Shown in pieces: positions 53,685-61,941 of a stretch of DNA of 64,000 bases. The translations under genes were made by a program, and so were the position numbers. Source of the DNA: UBA7985 sp002711265. Its GTDB lineage: Bacteria; Pseudomonadota; Alphaproteobacteria; UBA7985. The notes under the pieces are model-generated. The model saw only the letters and a program-made list of their open reading frames with translations, was not told where the DNA came from and made no database searches. The stretch spans positions 1 to 64,000 of the forward strand of contig CBFIBS010000007.1 in the NCBI GenBank assembly GCA_965660945.1, written 5' to 3'. Positions within the stretch are counted from its first letter, which is position 1. Each line of letters opens with the position of its first letter.

Positions 53685-54377
53685 ATGCCCGACCCGACCT
53701 TTGACCTGGTGATTTTCGACAACGACGGCGTGTTGATCGACTCAGAGAAACTGGCCGCGCGTGGCAACGCCGAACTGCTGACCGGGCTGGGCTACCCCAT
53801 GACCGCCGAGGACTGCGAGCGCCGCTTTGCCGGGCTGTCAGACCGGGACATGGTCGCCGAGCTGCGCGCTGAAGGCGCCGTCCTGCCCGATGATTTCATC
53901 GAGCAGATGTATGCCATCTCCGAGCATGCCTTTCTCACCGAGCTGGAGCCGATCGCAGGGGTGCGGTCCGTGGTCGAGCTGGCGCAGTCGCGCGCGGCCA
54001 TTGCCGTCGCGTCCAACGCACCGCGCGCCAACGTGCTGCGCAATCTGATCACCACCGGATATGACGACCTGATCCCGGCGTCTGCGTGTTTCTCCGGCCT
54101 CGATGTCCCCAGACCCAAGCCAGCGCCGGACCTGCACCGGGCGGTGCTGGCGCACTTTAACCTCGCGCCCGCGCAGGCGCTGGTGATCGAGGACTCGCCC
54201 GCCGGGGCCAGCGGCGCCCGGGCGGCCGGGATCGATGTCATCGGCGTGCTCTACGCCGTCCCGGATGAGATGAAGCCGCAACGCCGCGAGGCCTTTGCCG
54301 CCCTTGGCGCCCTCGCCGTGCTGGACAGCCCCGCTGAACTGGCCGAAACTCTCCGACAGCTCTTGCCAGAGGAATAG
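53685..54377 (+). CDS. HAD superfamily hydrolase (beta-phosphoglucomutase-like subfamily)
   Basis: A 230-residue cytoplasmic phosphatase or mutase. Start MPDPTFDLVIFDNDGVLIDS at 53685; motif I is DNDGV, motif II AVASNAPR, motif III the Lys of PRPKPAP, motif IV VIEDSPAG. The usual DxD is DND, so a phosphatase is plausible. The helical cap after motif I is of the small C1 type. It is followed 3 bp later by a membrane-protein gene on the same strand. Confidence 0.87.
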   Translation: MPDPTFDLVIFDNDGVLIDSEKLAARGNAELLTGLGYPMTAEDCERRFAGLSDRDMVAELRAEGAVLPDDFIEQMYAISEHAFLTELEPIAGVRSVVELAQSRAAIAVASNAPRANVLRNLITTGYDDLIPASACFSGLDVPRPKPAPDLHRAVLAHFNLAPAQALVIEDSPAGASGARAAGIDVIGVLYAVPDEMKPQRREAFAALGALAVLDSPAELAETLRQLLPEE

Positions 54378-54380
54378 TTC

Positions 54381-55331
54381 ATGACCGCCCAAGATACCGA
54401 ACAGAACCAGCTCCCCGTGATGCAGATTTGGCGCGAGGCCTACGGCTTCGTGTTCTCCGTGCCGCTGCGGGTGATCCTGACCGCGTTGCTTCCTCTGGGG
54501 CTCTACGCGCTCGCGGCGTCCTGGATTCAGGTGCAGTTCCTCAACGAGGCCGCTGCCGAGGTGATGGCGGCCTCGAACGAGCTGGCGGTCCTCGACCCCA
54601 ATGCTGCCGAGGCTGAATTCGGCGCCGCCATGCTCCAGATGGTGCAAGCGGGGATCAGCATGATGCAGTGGCTTGTACCGCTGTTGGTTCTCGGCGGGCT
54701 CGCTGGCGCGGCCATGGCCGCCGCCTGGCACCGGACCACGCTGATCGGCCTGGATGCCGAGCGAACGGGCCTTGGCCTGCATTTCGGCCGGGCCGAACTC
54801 AGCTATTTCTACCGTGCGGTGGTCATGGTGCTGCTGACGACGCTGGGGCTGGTGGCTGCCGGGGTGATCATTGGCATCCTAACTGGCGTGCTGTCGGCCT
54901 TCATACCCGGCCTCGCCGCCACTTTTTCGATCCTGACAGCAGGGGTGATGATTCTGCTATGGCTCTATCTTTGGGCGCGGCTGATCCTGTGCCTGCCCGC
55001 GGCTGCACTGGGCATCTACGAGTTTGGTATTCGGACCGCGTGGCGCGCGACCCGGGGACACGCCGGGCGGCTGATGCTGATCTACGCCGGCCTACTGATC
55101 CCCTTCAGCGTGCTGGGTTTTCTGTTCGATAATGGGATCAACCGGATTCTGTTCCAGGGCGTGGCCGACGTGAGCACGCTCGACGCGACGCAGCTGAACC
55201 TCAAGACGTGGGTGGCGATGGTGCCCACGTTCATCATCACCGCCTTCACGACAGCACTGGTCGCCAGTGGCATTTCCTACACCTACTACCGGCTCGGCCA
55301 GCCGCCCTCGTGGGTCGAAAAGGTCTCCTGA
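54381..55331 (+). CDS. Polytopic membrane protein of unknown function
   Basis: A 316-residue protein with six or so hydrophobic helices and one amphipathic soluble loop of about 40 residues after the first (AAAEVMAASNELAVLD). No known motif; I do not recognise the family. Its ATG is 3 bp after the HAD stop, so they are translated as a unit. Confidence 0.65.
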   Translation: MTAQDTEQNQLPVMQIWREAYGFVFSVPLRVILTALLPLGLYALAASWIQVQFLNEAAAEVMAASNELAVLDPNAAEAEFGAAMLQMVQAGISMMQWLVPLLVLGGLAGAAMAAAWHRTTLIGLDAERTGLGLHFGRAELSYFYRAVVMVLLTTLGLVAAGVIIGILTGVLSAFIPGLAATFSILTAGVMILLWLYLWARLILCLPAAALGIYEFGIRTAWRATRGHAGRLMLIYAGLLIPFSVLGFLFDNGINRILFQGVADVSTLDATQLNLKTWVAMVPTFIITAFTTALVASGISYTYYRLGQPPSWVEKVS

Positions 55332-55364
55332 CCCCTCCTCTGGCGGGCACTCAACACCGGCGAG

Positions 55365-56216
55365 CTACAGCAGCAGCCCATCTTCGGAAATCGCTTCAGC
55401 GACCGCGAGCGCCTGCACGGTCTCCTTCACGTCGTGAACGCGGAACAGGCTGACCCCGGCCCCGAATCCTGCCAGAACAGCCGCCAGTGACCCACCCAGC
55501 CGCTCTTCCGGCCCCGCCGGGGTGATCTTGGCGATGAACGACTTACGCGAGGCACCAAGCAACACTGGCCAGCCGGCGTCGACCAGCTCATCCAGCCGCG
55601 CCATGATCTGCAGGTTATGCTCGAGCGTCTTGCCAAAGCCGATCCCGGGGTCGAGGCAGATCTTCTCGGCGCTCAGCCCCGCGTCCATCAGCGCCATCGC
55701 CTGCCCGGCGAGGAAGGTGAAGACCTCCGCCGGGGCATCATCGTACTGGGGATCGGCCTGCATGGTCTGAGGCTCACCCTGCATGTGCATCAGGCACAGC
55801 GGCAGCCCCAGCGCGACGGCCGTATCGAAGGAGCGCGGGTCGCCGGTCAGCCCGGTGACGTCGTTGATGATCCCGGCCCCGGCGGCGGCGGCGGCTTCCA
55901 TGACCGCCGGCTTGCGGGTGTCGATGGAAACCAGCGCCCCTTCTGCGCTCAGGGCCTCGATCACCGGTCGCACGCGGTCGATCTCCTCGGCCTCGGAGAC
56001 CGGTGCTGCTCCCGGGCGGGTGCTCTCGCCACCGACGTCGATGATGGCGGCGCCCTGTGCCCGCAGCGCCGCTGCCTGCTCCAGCGCCGCATCAACGTGG
56101 TGGAAGCGTCCGCCGTCGCTGAAGCTGTCGGGGGTCACGTTGAGGATGCCCATGACCTGTGGGCGGGCAAGGTCGAGCCCGGCCCAGTGTGTCACGTGAA
56201 AGATATCGTCGCTCAT
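55365..56216 (-). CDS. folP: Dihydropteroate synthase
   Basis: Joins p-aminobenzoate to dihydropterin pyrophosphate in folate synthesis; the target of sulfonamides. Start at 56216 (MSDDIFHVTHWAGL), 283 residues. Signatures: GILNVTPDSFSDGG, IDVGGESTRPGA and the later GFGKTLEHNLQIMARL and GASRKSFI. It follows ftsH across a strong terminator, so it probably has its own promoter. Confidence 0.95.
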   Translation of the reverse strand: MSDDIFHVTHWAGLDLARPQVMGILNVTPDSFSDGGRFHHVDAALEQAAALRAQGAAIIDVGGESTRPGAAPVSEAEEIDRVRPVIEALSAEGALVSIDTRKPAVMEAAAAAGAGIINDVTGLTGDPRSFDTAVALGLPLCLMHMQGEPQTMQADPQYDDAPAEVFTFLAGQAMALMDAGLSAEKICLDPGIGFGKTLEHNLQIMARLDELVDAGWPVLLGASRKSFIAKITPAGPEERLGGSLAAVLAGFGAGVSLFRVHDVKETVQALAVAEAISEDGLLL

Positions 56217-56252
56217 CCTTGGCCCTGCCCTCATCGCCTAAACCGCATCACC

Positions 56253-56286
56253 AAAAAATACGCCCGACAACCTTCGTTGCCGGGCG
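56253..56286 (-). terminator. Rho-independent terminator after ftsH
   Basis: On the minus strand: CGCCCGGCAAC, loop GAAG, GTTGTCGGGCG (one G-T pair), then TATTTTTT. It lies 47 bp past the ftsH stop and would insulate folP. Confidence 0.9.
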
Positions 56287-56333
56287 CAGTATTTCGCCTT
56301 GTCCCATCGGGACGAAAGTCTGTGGAAGCCTGC

Positions 56334-58271
56334 TTAGCTGTCCGCGGCTGGTCCGCCAATACCCGGCAGCGCAGAGGTCCCCGACGCTGGCTTGGGCGTC
56401 GGCTTGGGCGCTGGCGGCTCAGCCTCGCTGCGGTCGGCGTGACGGGTCGGCTCGACCCGGCGGCTTTCTCGCTCGAGCGTCTCACCGCGCAGCACGGCCT
56501 CAACCTCTTCCCGGCTCAGGGTTTCGTACTCGATCAGCGCTTCCTTGAGGCGCTTGAGGCCTTCGAGGTTTTCGCTGATGATCTCGCGCGCGGTGGTCTC
56601 CGCCGTCTTCAGGATCTGCTCGACCTCTTCGTCGATGATCTTGGCGTAGTCGTCCGAGTAGTTCTTGGTCATAGACCCGAACATGCCTTCGGACTGGTCC
56701 GGGCCGAAGGCCCGCAGCCCCAGCCGCTCGGAGAAGCCCAGCCGCTCCACCATGACCCGCGCCTGCTGGGTCGCCATCTGGATGTCTGAAATCGCACCCG
56801 CGGTCACGTGGTCAACGCCGTAGATCAGCTCCTCAGCGATCCTGCCACCGTAGGCCATGGCCAGTTCGGCCTTCCACTGCTCCTTGCGCTTGAGCATGGC
56901 GGCGTCGTTCTCGGGCAGGAACTGGGCATAGCCGCCCGCCCCACCGCGCGGAATGATCGTCACCTTGTTGAGCTTGTCGCGCAGCGGCACGTTGACGCCG
57001 ACCAGCGCGTGGCCGCCTTCGTGGTAGGCGACCAGCTCGATCTCTTCCTCGGTCCGCACGGCCGAGCGTCGCTCGGGGCCCATGGTGACCTTGTCTTTGG
57101 CGTTCTCGAAGTCCTCCTGCGTCACCACGCGCTTGTTGGAGCGGGCGGCGAGCAGGGCTGCTTCGTTCACCAGGTTGGCGAGGTCAGCACCGGAGAAGGT
57201 CGGGGTGCCTTTGGCGATACGGGCGAGGTCCACGTCGGGGCCCAGCGGCACGTTCTTGGAGTGGATGCCGAGGATCTTCTCGCGACCGATCGAGTCCGGC
57301 AGATTGACCTGCACCTGACGGTCAAAACGACCAGGACGCAGCAGTGCCTTGTCGAGGATATCAGCACGGTTGGTCGCAGCGATCAGGATGATGCCCTCGT
57401 TGGCCTCGAAGCCATCCATCTCGACCAGCAGCTGGTTCAGCGTCTGCTCGCGCTCTTCGTGCCCGCCGGACATGCCCATGGAGCGGGAGCGGCCGACAGC
57501 ATCGATCTCGTCGATGAAGATGATACAGGGGGCATTCTTGCGCGCCTGCTCGAACATGTCGCGCACACGGCTGGCACCGACACCGACGAACATCTCGACG
57601 AAGTCAGAACCGGAGATGGTGAAGAACGGCACGTTCGCCTCGCCCGCGATGGCCTTGGCGAGCAAAGTCTTACCCGTACCCGGCGGACCCACCATGAGCA
57701 CGCCCTTGGGGATCTTGCCGCCCAGACGCTGGAACTTCTGCGGGTCGCGCAGGAAATCGACGATTTCCTCGACGTCGGCCTTGGCTTCTTCAACCCCCGC
57801 CACGTCGGCGAAGGTGGCCCGGTGCATGTCCTGAGTCAGCAGCTTGGCCTTGGACCGGCCGAAGCCCATCCCGCCGCCGCCACGGCCCTGCATCTGCCGC
57901 ATCATGAAGAACCAGAAACCCACCAGCAGCAGGATCGGCAGCAGGTAGGCAAACAGCTGGCCGAAGGCAAAGCCGCTGGGCGGCGAATACTCGTACGTCG
58001 TGCCAGCGTCATCGAGCTTGGAGAGGAACAGTTCCATCCCGCCAGGCGGGATTTCGGCCGCGAACCGGCGACCGGCGGCGGTGGCGCCTGTCGCGGTCGA
58101 GCCCTCGATCACAACCTCGCGCACCTGGCCCTGATCGACCAGTTCTTCGAACTGCGAAATGGCAACCTTCGACGAACTGCTGGTCAGGCTGTTGCCGAAC
58201 AGCCCCTGCAGCACCACCAGTCCGACGACCAGAATTACCAACCAAATCAAGACATTACGTCCGATATTCAT
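56334..58271 (-). CDS. ftsH: ATP-dependent zinc metalloprotease FtsH
   Basis: Membrane AAA+ protease controlling membrane-protein quality and, in many bacteria, RpoH and LpxC levels. The 645 residues have an N-terminal helix (IGRNVLIWLVILVVGLVVLQ), a periplasmic domain, a second helix near 105-120, Walker A GPPGTGKT, Walker B IIFIDEIDAVG, and a second-region-of-homology arginine finger in NRADILDKALLRPGRFDR. The zinc motif is HEGGH. The C-terminal tail is Pro/Ala-rich. RpoH in this window is a plausible substrate by analogy. Confidence 0.97.
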   Translation of the reverse strand: MNIGRNVLIWLVILVVGLVVLQGLFGNSLTSSSSKVAISQFEELVDQGQVREVVIEGSTATGATAAGRRFAAEIPPGGMELFLSKLDDAGTTYEYSPPSGFAFGQLFAYLLPILLLVGFWFFMMRQMQGRGGGGMGFGRSKAKLLTQDMHRATFADVAGVEEAKADVEEIVDFLRDPQKFQRLGGKIPKGVLMVGPPGTGKTLLAKAIAGEANVPFFTISGSDFVEMFVGVGASRVRDMFEQARKNAPCIIFIDEIDAVGRSRSMGMSGGHEEREQTLNQLLVEMDGFEANEGIILIAATNRADILDKALLRPGRFDRQVQVNLPDSIGREKILGIHSKNVPLGPDVDLARIAKGTPTFSGADLANLVNEAALLAARSNKRVVTQEDFENAKDKVTMGPERRSAVRTEEEIELVAYHEGGHALVGVNVPLRDKLNKVTIIPRGGAGGYAQFLPENDAAMLKRKEQWKAELAMAYGGRIAEELIYGVDHVTAGAISDIQMATQQARVMVERLGFSERLGLRAFGPDQSEGMFGSMTKNYSDDYAKIIDEEVEQILKTAETTAREIISENLEGLKRLKEALIEYETLSREEVEAVLRGETLERESRRVEPTRHADRSEAEPPAPKPTPKPASGTSALPGIGGPAADS

Positions 58272-58363
58272 GCCTGTTCCTTAGCCCTTAAGCGAATAAC
58301 CTGACCTTCAATGTAAGACCCCAGGACAAGGATGCAACGCTTGTGGCGTTTCATCGCGGGGAA

Positions 58364-59557
58364 TCAGTCTTCGATCCACGCCAGCAAGGGTCGTCGCGGG
58401 GCGAAAACCGCGTGGTTATCGGCCCACCCGAAGCCCTCGCCATCCCACGCCGGCAGCTGCCCCTGCAGCAGCGGGACGGCGGCCAGCGCCCGCCCGGGTC
58501 GGGTGGGGTCGATCGCCAATCCGGCCTGTCCGGCAAGCGTCCAGTCGCCTCCCAGTCCGGCAAGGGTCCAGCGGTCATCCAGCCGCCAGCGGCCATCGAC
58601 GTCCTGCTGCGGGCGCAGGCTGCGCCCTGCCCGCGCTTCGCGGCTGATCAAGCTCCAGCCCTCCCGCCTCCGCTCGACCACGCAGCCGTGCAGTGACACC
58701 CTTGGCTCGGCCTGAAGGCGCTGGCAGGCTGCCGCAACCCGCTCGGCCGAAGGAGCATAGAACCCGCCCCGGACCCACGCTGTGACCATCGACAGTGTTG
58801 CTTCATCGAGGGCATCGCTCCGGCACCAGGCATAGCCCATGGGATCAGTGACGACCCCCCGAGCGGAGCCCCTTACCGATGGGTCAACGGACGGCTTCGG
58901 TGACCTTGATGCGGTCGCGTGGGCCGGGGCCTGTTTGCGCAGCCGACCCCGCCCCGTGCGCGGATCGCTGTTGGTCGGGTCGAGCACGAAAGACAGCCCC
59001 TGCGCCCTGCAGTAGTCGACCAACGCCTGTTTGGGCCAGTCCAACAGCGGGCGTTCGAAAATTACGTCAGGGTCAACCCGGCGCCGCGCCATCCCGCGCG
59101 CGCCGACCGCGCCCGTCCCCCGAGCCTGCCTCAGGGCGATGGTCTCGGCCTGATCATCGGCGTGGTGCCCCAGCCAGACCCGCAGTATCCCTTGCGCCCG
59201 CGCCCAGTCTGCCAGCAGGCCAAACCGCGCCAGCCGCGCCTTCTCCAGTCGCCCTCCCGTCACGGCAAAGGGCGGCTTCCAGGTCAGGATATCCACGTCG
59301 GGGAGGAAGGCCGTTAAGCGCTCCCGCACGGCAATGGCTTCCGCAGCACTGTCCGGTCGCAGACCATGGTCAACGATGGCTACCCGCAGCCTAAGGTCAG
59401 GAAAGGCCGCCGCGGTCAGGTGCGCCAGCGCAAGCGAGTCCGGCCCCCCGGAGACAGCAAGACCCAGCGCCGTCCCCGGCGCCAGCGGCGGCAGTGATGC
59501 TGAAACGGCGGCCCGGAAGGCCTCAGCAGTCAAGCTGCTCGGATCGCGCGGAGGCAT
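58364..59557 (-). CDS. tilS: tRNA(Ile)-lysidine synthetase
   Basis: Converts the CAU anticodon of tRNA-Ile2 to lysidine so that it reads AUA. I use the ATG at 59557 (MPPRDPSSLTAEAF), giving 397 residues and a 35-bp overlap with the end of cpoB. The PP-loop SGGPDS is clear, followed by VDHGLRPDS and LGHHADDQAET. The middle of the protein, after about residue 230, is basic and divergent. Gene order cpoB-tilS-ftsH is conserved. Confidence 0.92.
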   Translation of the reverse strand: MPPRDPSSLTAEAFRAAVSASLPPLAPGTALGLAVSGGPDSLALAHLTAAAFPDLRLRVAIVDHGLRPDSAAEAIAVRERLTAFLPDVDILTWKPPFAVTGGRLEKARLARFGLLADWARAQGILRVWLGHHADDQAETIALRQARGTGAVGARGMARRRVDPDVIFERPLLDWPKQALVDYCRAQGLSFVLDPTNSDPRTGRGRLRKQAPAHATASRSPKPSVDPSVRGSARGVVTDPMGYAWCRSDALDEATLSMVTAWVRGGFYAPSAERVAAACQRLQAEPRVSLHGCVVERRREGWSLISREARAGRSLRPQQDVDGRWRLDDRWTLAGLGGDWTLAGQAGLAIDPTRPGRALAAVPLLQGQLPAWDGEGFGWADNHAVFAPRRPLLAWIED

Positions 59558-60818
59558 CGGAAATAGCTTCGGTATCGAGGGGATACTCGACCGGGACGAA
59601 GGACAGCAGGCGGCAGCCCTCGGCCCGCTGCCCGTTCGCATTCAGCGCATCTGCGAGGTTGAGGATGGATCGCGCCGCAAAGTCCGAGGTCGGGAAAGAG
59701 CGCAGGCCCTGCGCCAGCACCTGAATGGCAAGGGGATGATCTCCTGCGCGCAGATAGGCCGTGCCGAGCATGAACAGGGCTTCCGCCTCATCATTCCCCA
59801 GAATTCCGGTATCAATTACCTGCCGAAGCGCCTCCGAAGCACCACGGAAGTCACCGGCTTCGAACAGGTCGCTGGCGGTTTCAAACGCCTCTCGAGTGGC
59901 CTCGTCGATTTCCGCAGACGACGCAATGTCCGCGCTGTCGTCATCGAGCTGAAAATGATCAGGCGCGTCGGGCCGCACGGCCGGGACCGCCGGGGCGGCA
60001 GCGCCGAAGGTGTCGCTGAAGTCTTCTGTTTCGGTGTCGGTGTCGGTTTCGGTCTCGCTGCCCTCGTCCGGCTGAGCGGCCGTATCAGACACCGCCGTGT
60101 CATCGGCCGCTGCGGGCATGCCAGCCTGAGCCACCTCCGCTCCAGACGCCTCAGACTCGGATTCGGTCTCGGTTTCGGTCTCGGTCTCGGTTTCGGTCTC
60201 GGTCTCTGGCGCAGCCTCAGCCTCAGCCTCAGCCCCGCCCTCGGGTTCTACATAGTCGGGGTCTCCCGCGAGCGCTTCATGGGCGGGAATGCCGCCCTCG
60301 GGTCGGTCCTTGGGCAGGGCCGGGGCGACGACCGCCTGATCAGCCTCAGCGTCAACAGCTGCGGGATCGGATGCGGCGACCGGAGCGGGGGCGGTGTCCA
60401 GCACCTCTTGCGGTGCCGCCGCAGGCGCTGCTGCGCTCAGGGTGTCGATCTGGTCCTGCATCGCGGCGATGGTTTCTTCGAGCGAAGCAATCTTGAAGGT
60501 CAACTCGCTGGCGCTGCGCAACGCTGACTCAGCCAATCGCGACGCGCGGTCAGCCTCCTCACTCACGGCGGTGGCATATTCGAGCAACTGGTCGATGCGG
60601 GCCTGCAGGCTTTCGAAGCGGACATCGGCAACGCCGCCACCGGTTTCCAGCTGATCGCGGAGAAAGTCCACCTCACTGCGCAATTGACGCAACTCGAGCG
60701 CCAGCTGGGCACCGGAATCCTCGTCCTGCGCCCGCACCGTTGCGGCCATCCCCAATAAAGCCAAACCCAGCGCGCCGCCTTTCGCGAGGCGGTGCACGCC
60801 GGAAACTGATACAGGCAT
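59523..60818 (-). CDS. cpoB: Tol-Pal-associated periplasmic protein CpoB (YbgF)
   Basis: Periplasmic coordinator of Tol-Pal and peptidoglycan synthesis. I use the ATG at 60818, which starts a signal peptide (VHRLAKGGALGLALLGMAA, cleavage near VRAQ); an ATG at 60839 is the alternative. A coiled-coil part (about 40-130) matches the CpoB trimerisation helix. The C-terminal 130 residues are TPR-like (YEQAFDLF-type repeats such as AFETASDLFEAGDFRGASEALRQ in two overlapping blocks). In between lies a long acidic insert rich in Glu-Thr, encoded by short repeats at 60026-60233. Ends inside tilS. Confidence 0.9.
   Translation of the reverse strand: MPVSVSGVHRLAKGGALGLALLGMAATVRAQDEDSGAQLALELRQLRSEVDFLRDQLETGGGVADVRFESLQARIDQLLEYATAVSEEADRASRLAESALRSASELTFKIASLEETIAAMQDQIDTLSAAAPAAAPQEVLDTAPAPVAASDPAAVDAEADQAVVAPALPKDRPEGGIPAHEALAGDPDYVEPEGGAEAEAEAAPETETETETETETETESESEASGAEVAQAGMPAAADDTAVSDTAAQPDEGSETETDTDTETEDFSDTFGAAAPAVPAVRPDAPDHFQLDDDSADIASSAEIDEATREAFETASDLFEAGDFRGASEALRQVIDTGILGNDEAEALFMLGTAYLRAGDHPLAIQVLAQGLRSFPTSDFAARSILNLADALNANGQRAEGCRLLSFVPVEYPLDTEAISDASARSEQLDC
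60026..60233. repeat. Six-base repeats inside cpoB encoding Glu-Thr and Glu-Ala runs
   Basis: Two blocks of 6-bp units, GGTCTC/GGTTTC/GGTGTC, lie at about 60029-60056 and 60157-60206, followed by CAGCCT-type units at about 60212-60233. They encode (Glu-Thr)n and (Glu-Ala)n runs in the acidic linker. Unit length is a multiple of three, so slippage would change the linker length and not the frame. Confidence 0.7.
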
Positions 60819-60923
60819 CCCTGTCCTGTCCCTCTCCAAATACAGCGTCAGATTAGTGGGTTTTCGCCGCTGATGGAACCATTCACCGCCGGACTACTGG
60901 CCTGCTCATGCAGGATTCGTGTC

Positions 60924-60953
60924 AAAAAAAATGGGGAGCCGTTTGAGCCCCCC
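60924..60953 (-). terminator. Rho-independent terminator after pal
   Basis: On the minus strand: AGCCCCCC-type arm GGGGGGCT, loop CAAAC, GGCTCCCC with two G-T pairs, followed by eight T. It lies 35 bp past the pal stop, so cpoB needs its own promoter or read-through. Confidence 0.85.
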
Positions 60954-60987
60954 AAAGGAATAGCATTTTGATCTGATCGTCAGGCGT

Positions 60988-61599
60988 TTACAGAACCACG
61001 AACACGGCGCGGCGGTTCTGTGCCCACACGGTTGGGGTCGAGCCAGAGGCAACGGGGCGCTCCTTGCCGTAAGAAACCGTGGAAAGCCGCTCAGAGGCGA
61101 TACCAAGTTGGAGAAGGCGATTGCGGATAGCGGTCGCACGCTGGTCACCCAGCGCGATGTTGTAGTCGCGGGTTCCCCGTTCGTCGGCATGCCCTTCGAT
61201 GCGAAGGGTCGTCGAGGGGTACTGCCGCATCCAAGCCGCCAGCTGGTCGACCACACCGGCACCACGCGGATCGAGAACTGCGCTGTCGGTGGTGAAGAAC
61301 ACGCGGTCACCCACGTCAGAGCGCAGGCCAACCTGGCTTGCTCCGCTGGCAAACTGGGGCGGGCTGTAGACATTAGCGGTGGCAACGGCGATCTGCTGCG
61401 GGCCAGGATTGTTGCCGGTCAGAAGCACCTGACCGGGCTGAGACCCGAGCAAGGGCGCAGGCGACTGCTGAAAAAACTGATCCGGCGCAGCAGCGGCAGC
61501 CGTGTTGGCGGCTGGCTCCTGCTCGTTCGCGCGAACCTGAGGGTCGCAGGCGACAAGGACCAAAGGCGCAAGAATCGCTAAGAAGGTCCGTTTAAACAT
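60988..61599 (-). CDS. pal: Peptidoglycan-associated lipoprotein Pal
   Basis: Outer-membrane lipoprotein of the Tol-Pal system, binding peptidoglycan. The 203 residues begin with a lipoprotein signal (lipobox LVAC, lipidated Cys18), then an Ala/Pro/Gln linker and an OmpA domain with RIEGHADERGTRDYNIALG and DQRATAIRNRLLQLGI. The C-terminal AQNRRAVFVVL is typical of Pal. Confidence 0.96.
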   Translation of the reverse strand: MFKRTFLAILAPLVLVACDPQVRANEQEPAANTAAAAAPDQFFQQSPAPLLGSQPGQVLLTGNNPGPQQIAVATANVYSPPQFASGASQVGLRSDVGDRVFFTTDSAVLDPRGAGVVDQLAAWMRQYPSTTLRIEGHADERGTRDYNIALGDQRATAIRNRLLQLGIASERLSTVSYGKERPVASGSTPTVWAQNRRAVFVVL

Positions 61600-61941
61600 C
61601 GTCGGCTAAACTCCAAAAAACTCCGGGCGCTCCCGTGAAAGCCAAGCCTCAAAGCGAAAAATCAGACAGGCGTTTCCACCACTTTAAGACTGTTGCTGTT
61701 TTACACCACCGGACTTTGCTAGGCAAAGAAAAATGATTCCAAGCCACACTTTTGCAAGCAAAGAGGGAACAAATACACACGTTATGCGGTGAATTAGGGC
61801 GAATCGGGGCGATAAAGCTGAAAACAAGTGCGAGCCCACTATTCTTAATAGTGCGGATAGTTTGCAGCAAAAACGCAGTTGCGGCGGAATTATCCCACGC
61901 TTTCGATCGTCTGTGGAAAAGTTAGGTGGCGACGAAGCCGA
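61600..61941. promoter_or_regulatory. Region between tolB and pal with an inverted repeat
   Basis: About 340 bp, more AT-rich than its surroundings. It should carry the pal promoter (minus strand). The clearest element is CACTATT-CTT-AATAGTG at 61837-61853, a perfect 7-bp inverted repeat and a candidate operator. A 73-codon frame at 61649-61870 on the minus strand has poor codon use and no recognisable family, so I do not call a gene. Confidence 0.4.

Noticed and set aside
61649..61870. 73-codon minus-strand frame between pal and tolB
   Set aside because: AT-rich, Cys/Trp/Lys-heavy composition unlike neighbours and no SD; treated as non-coding.
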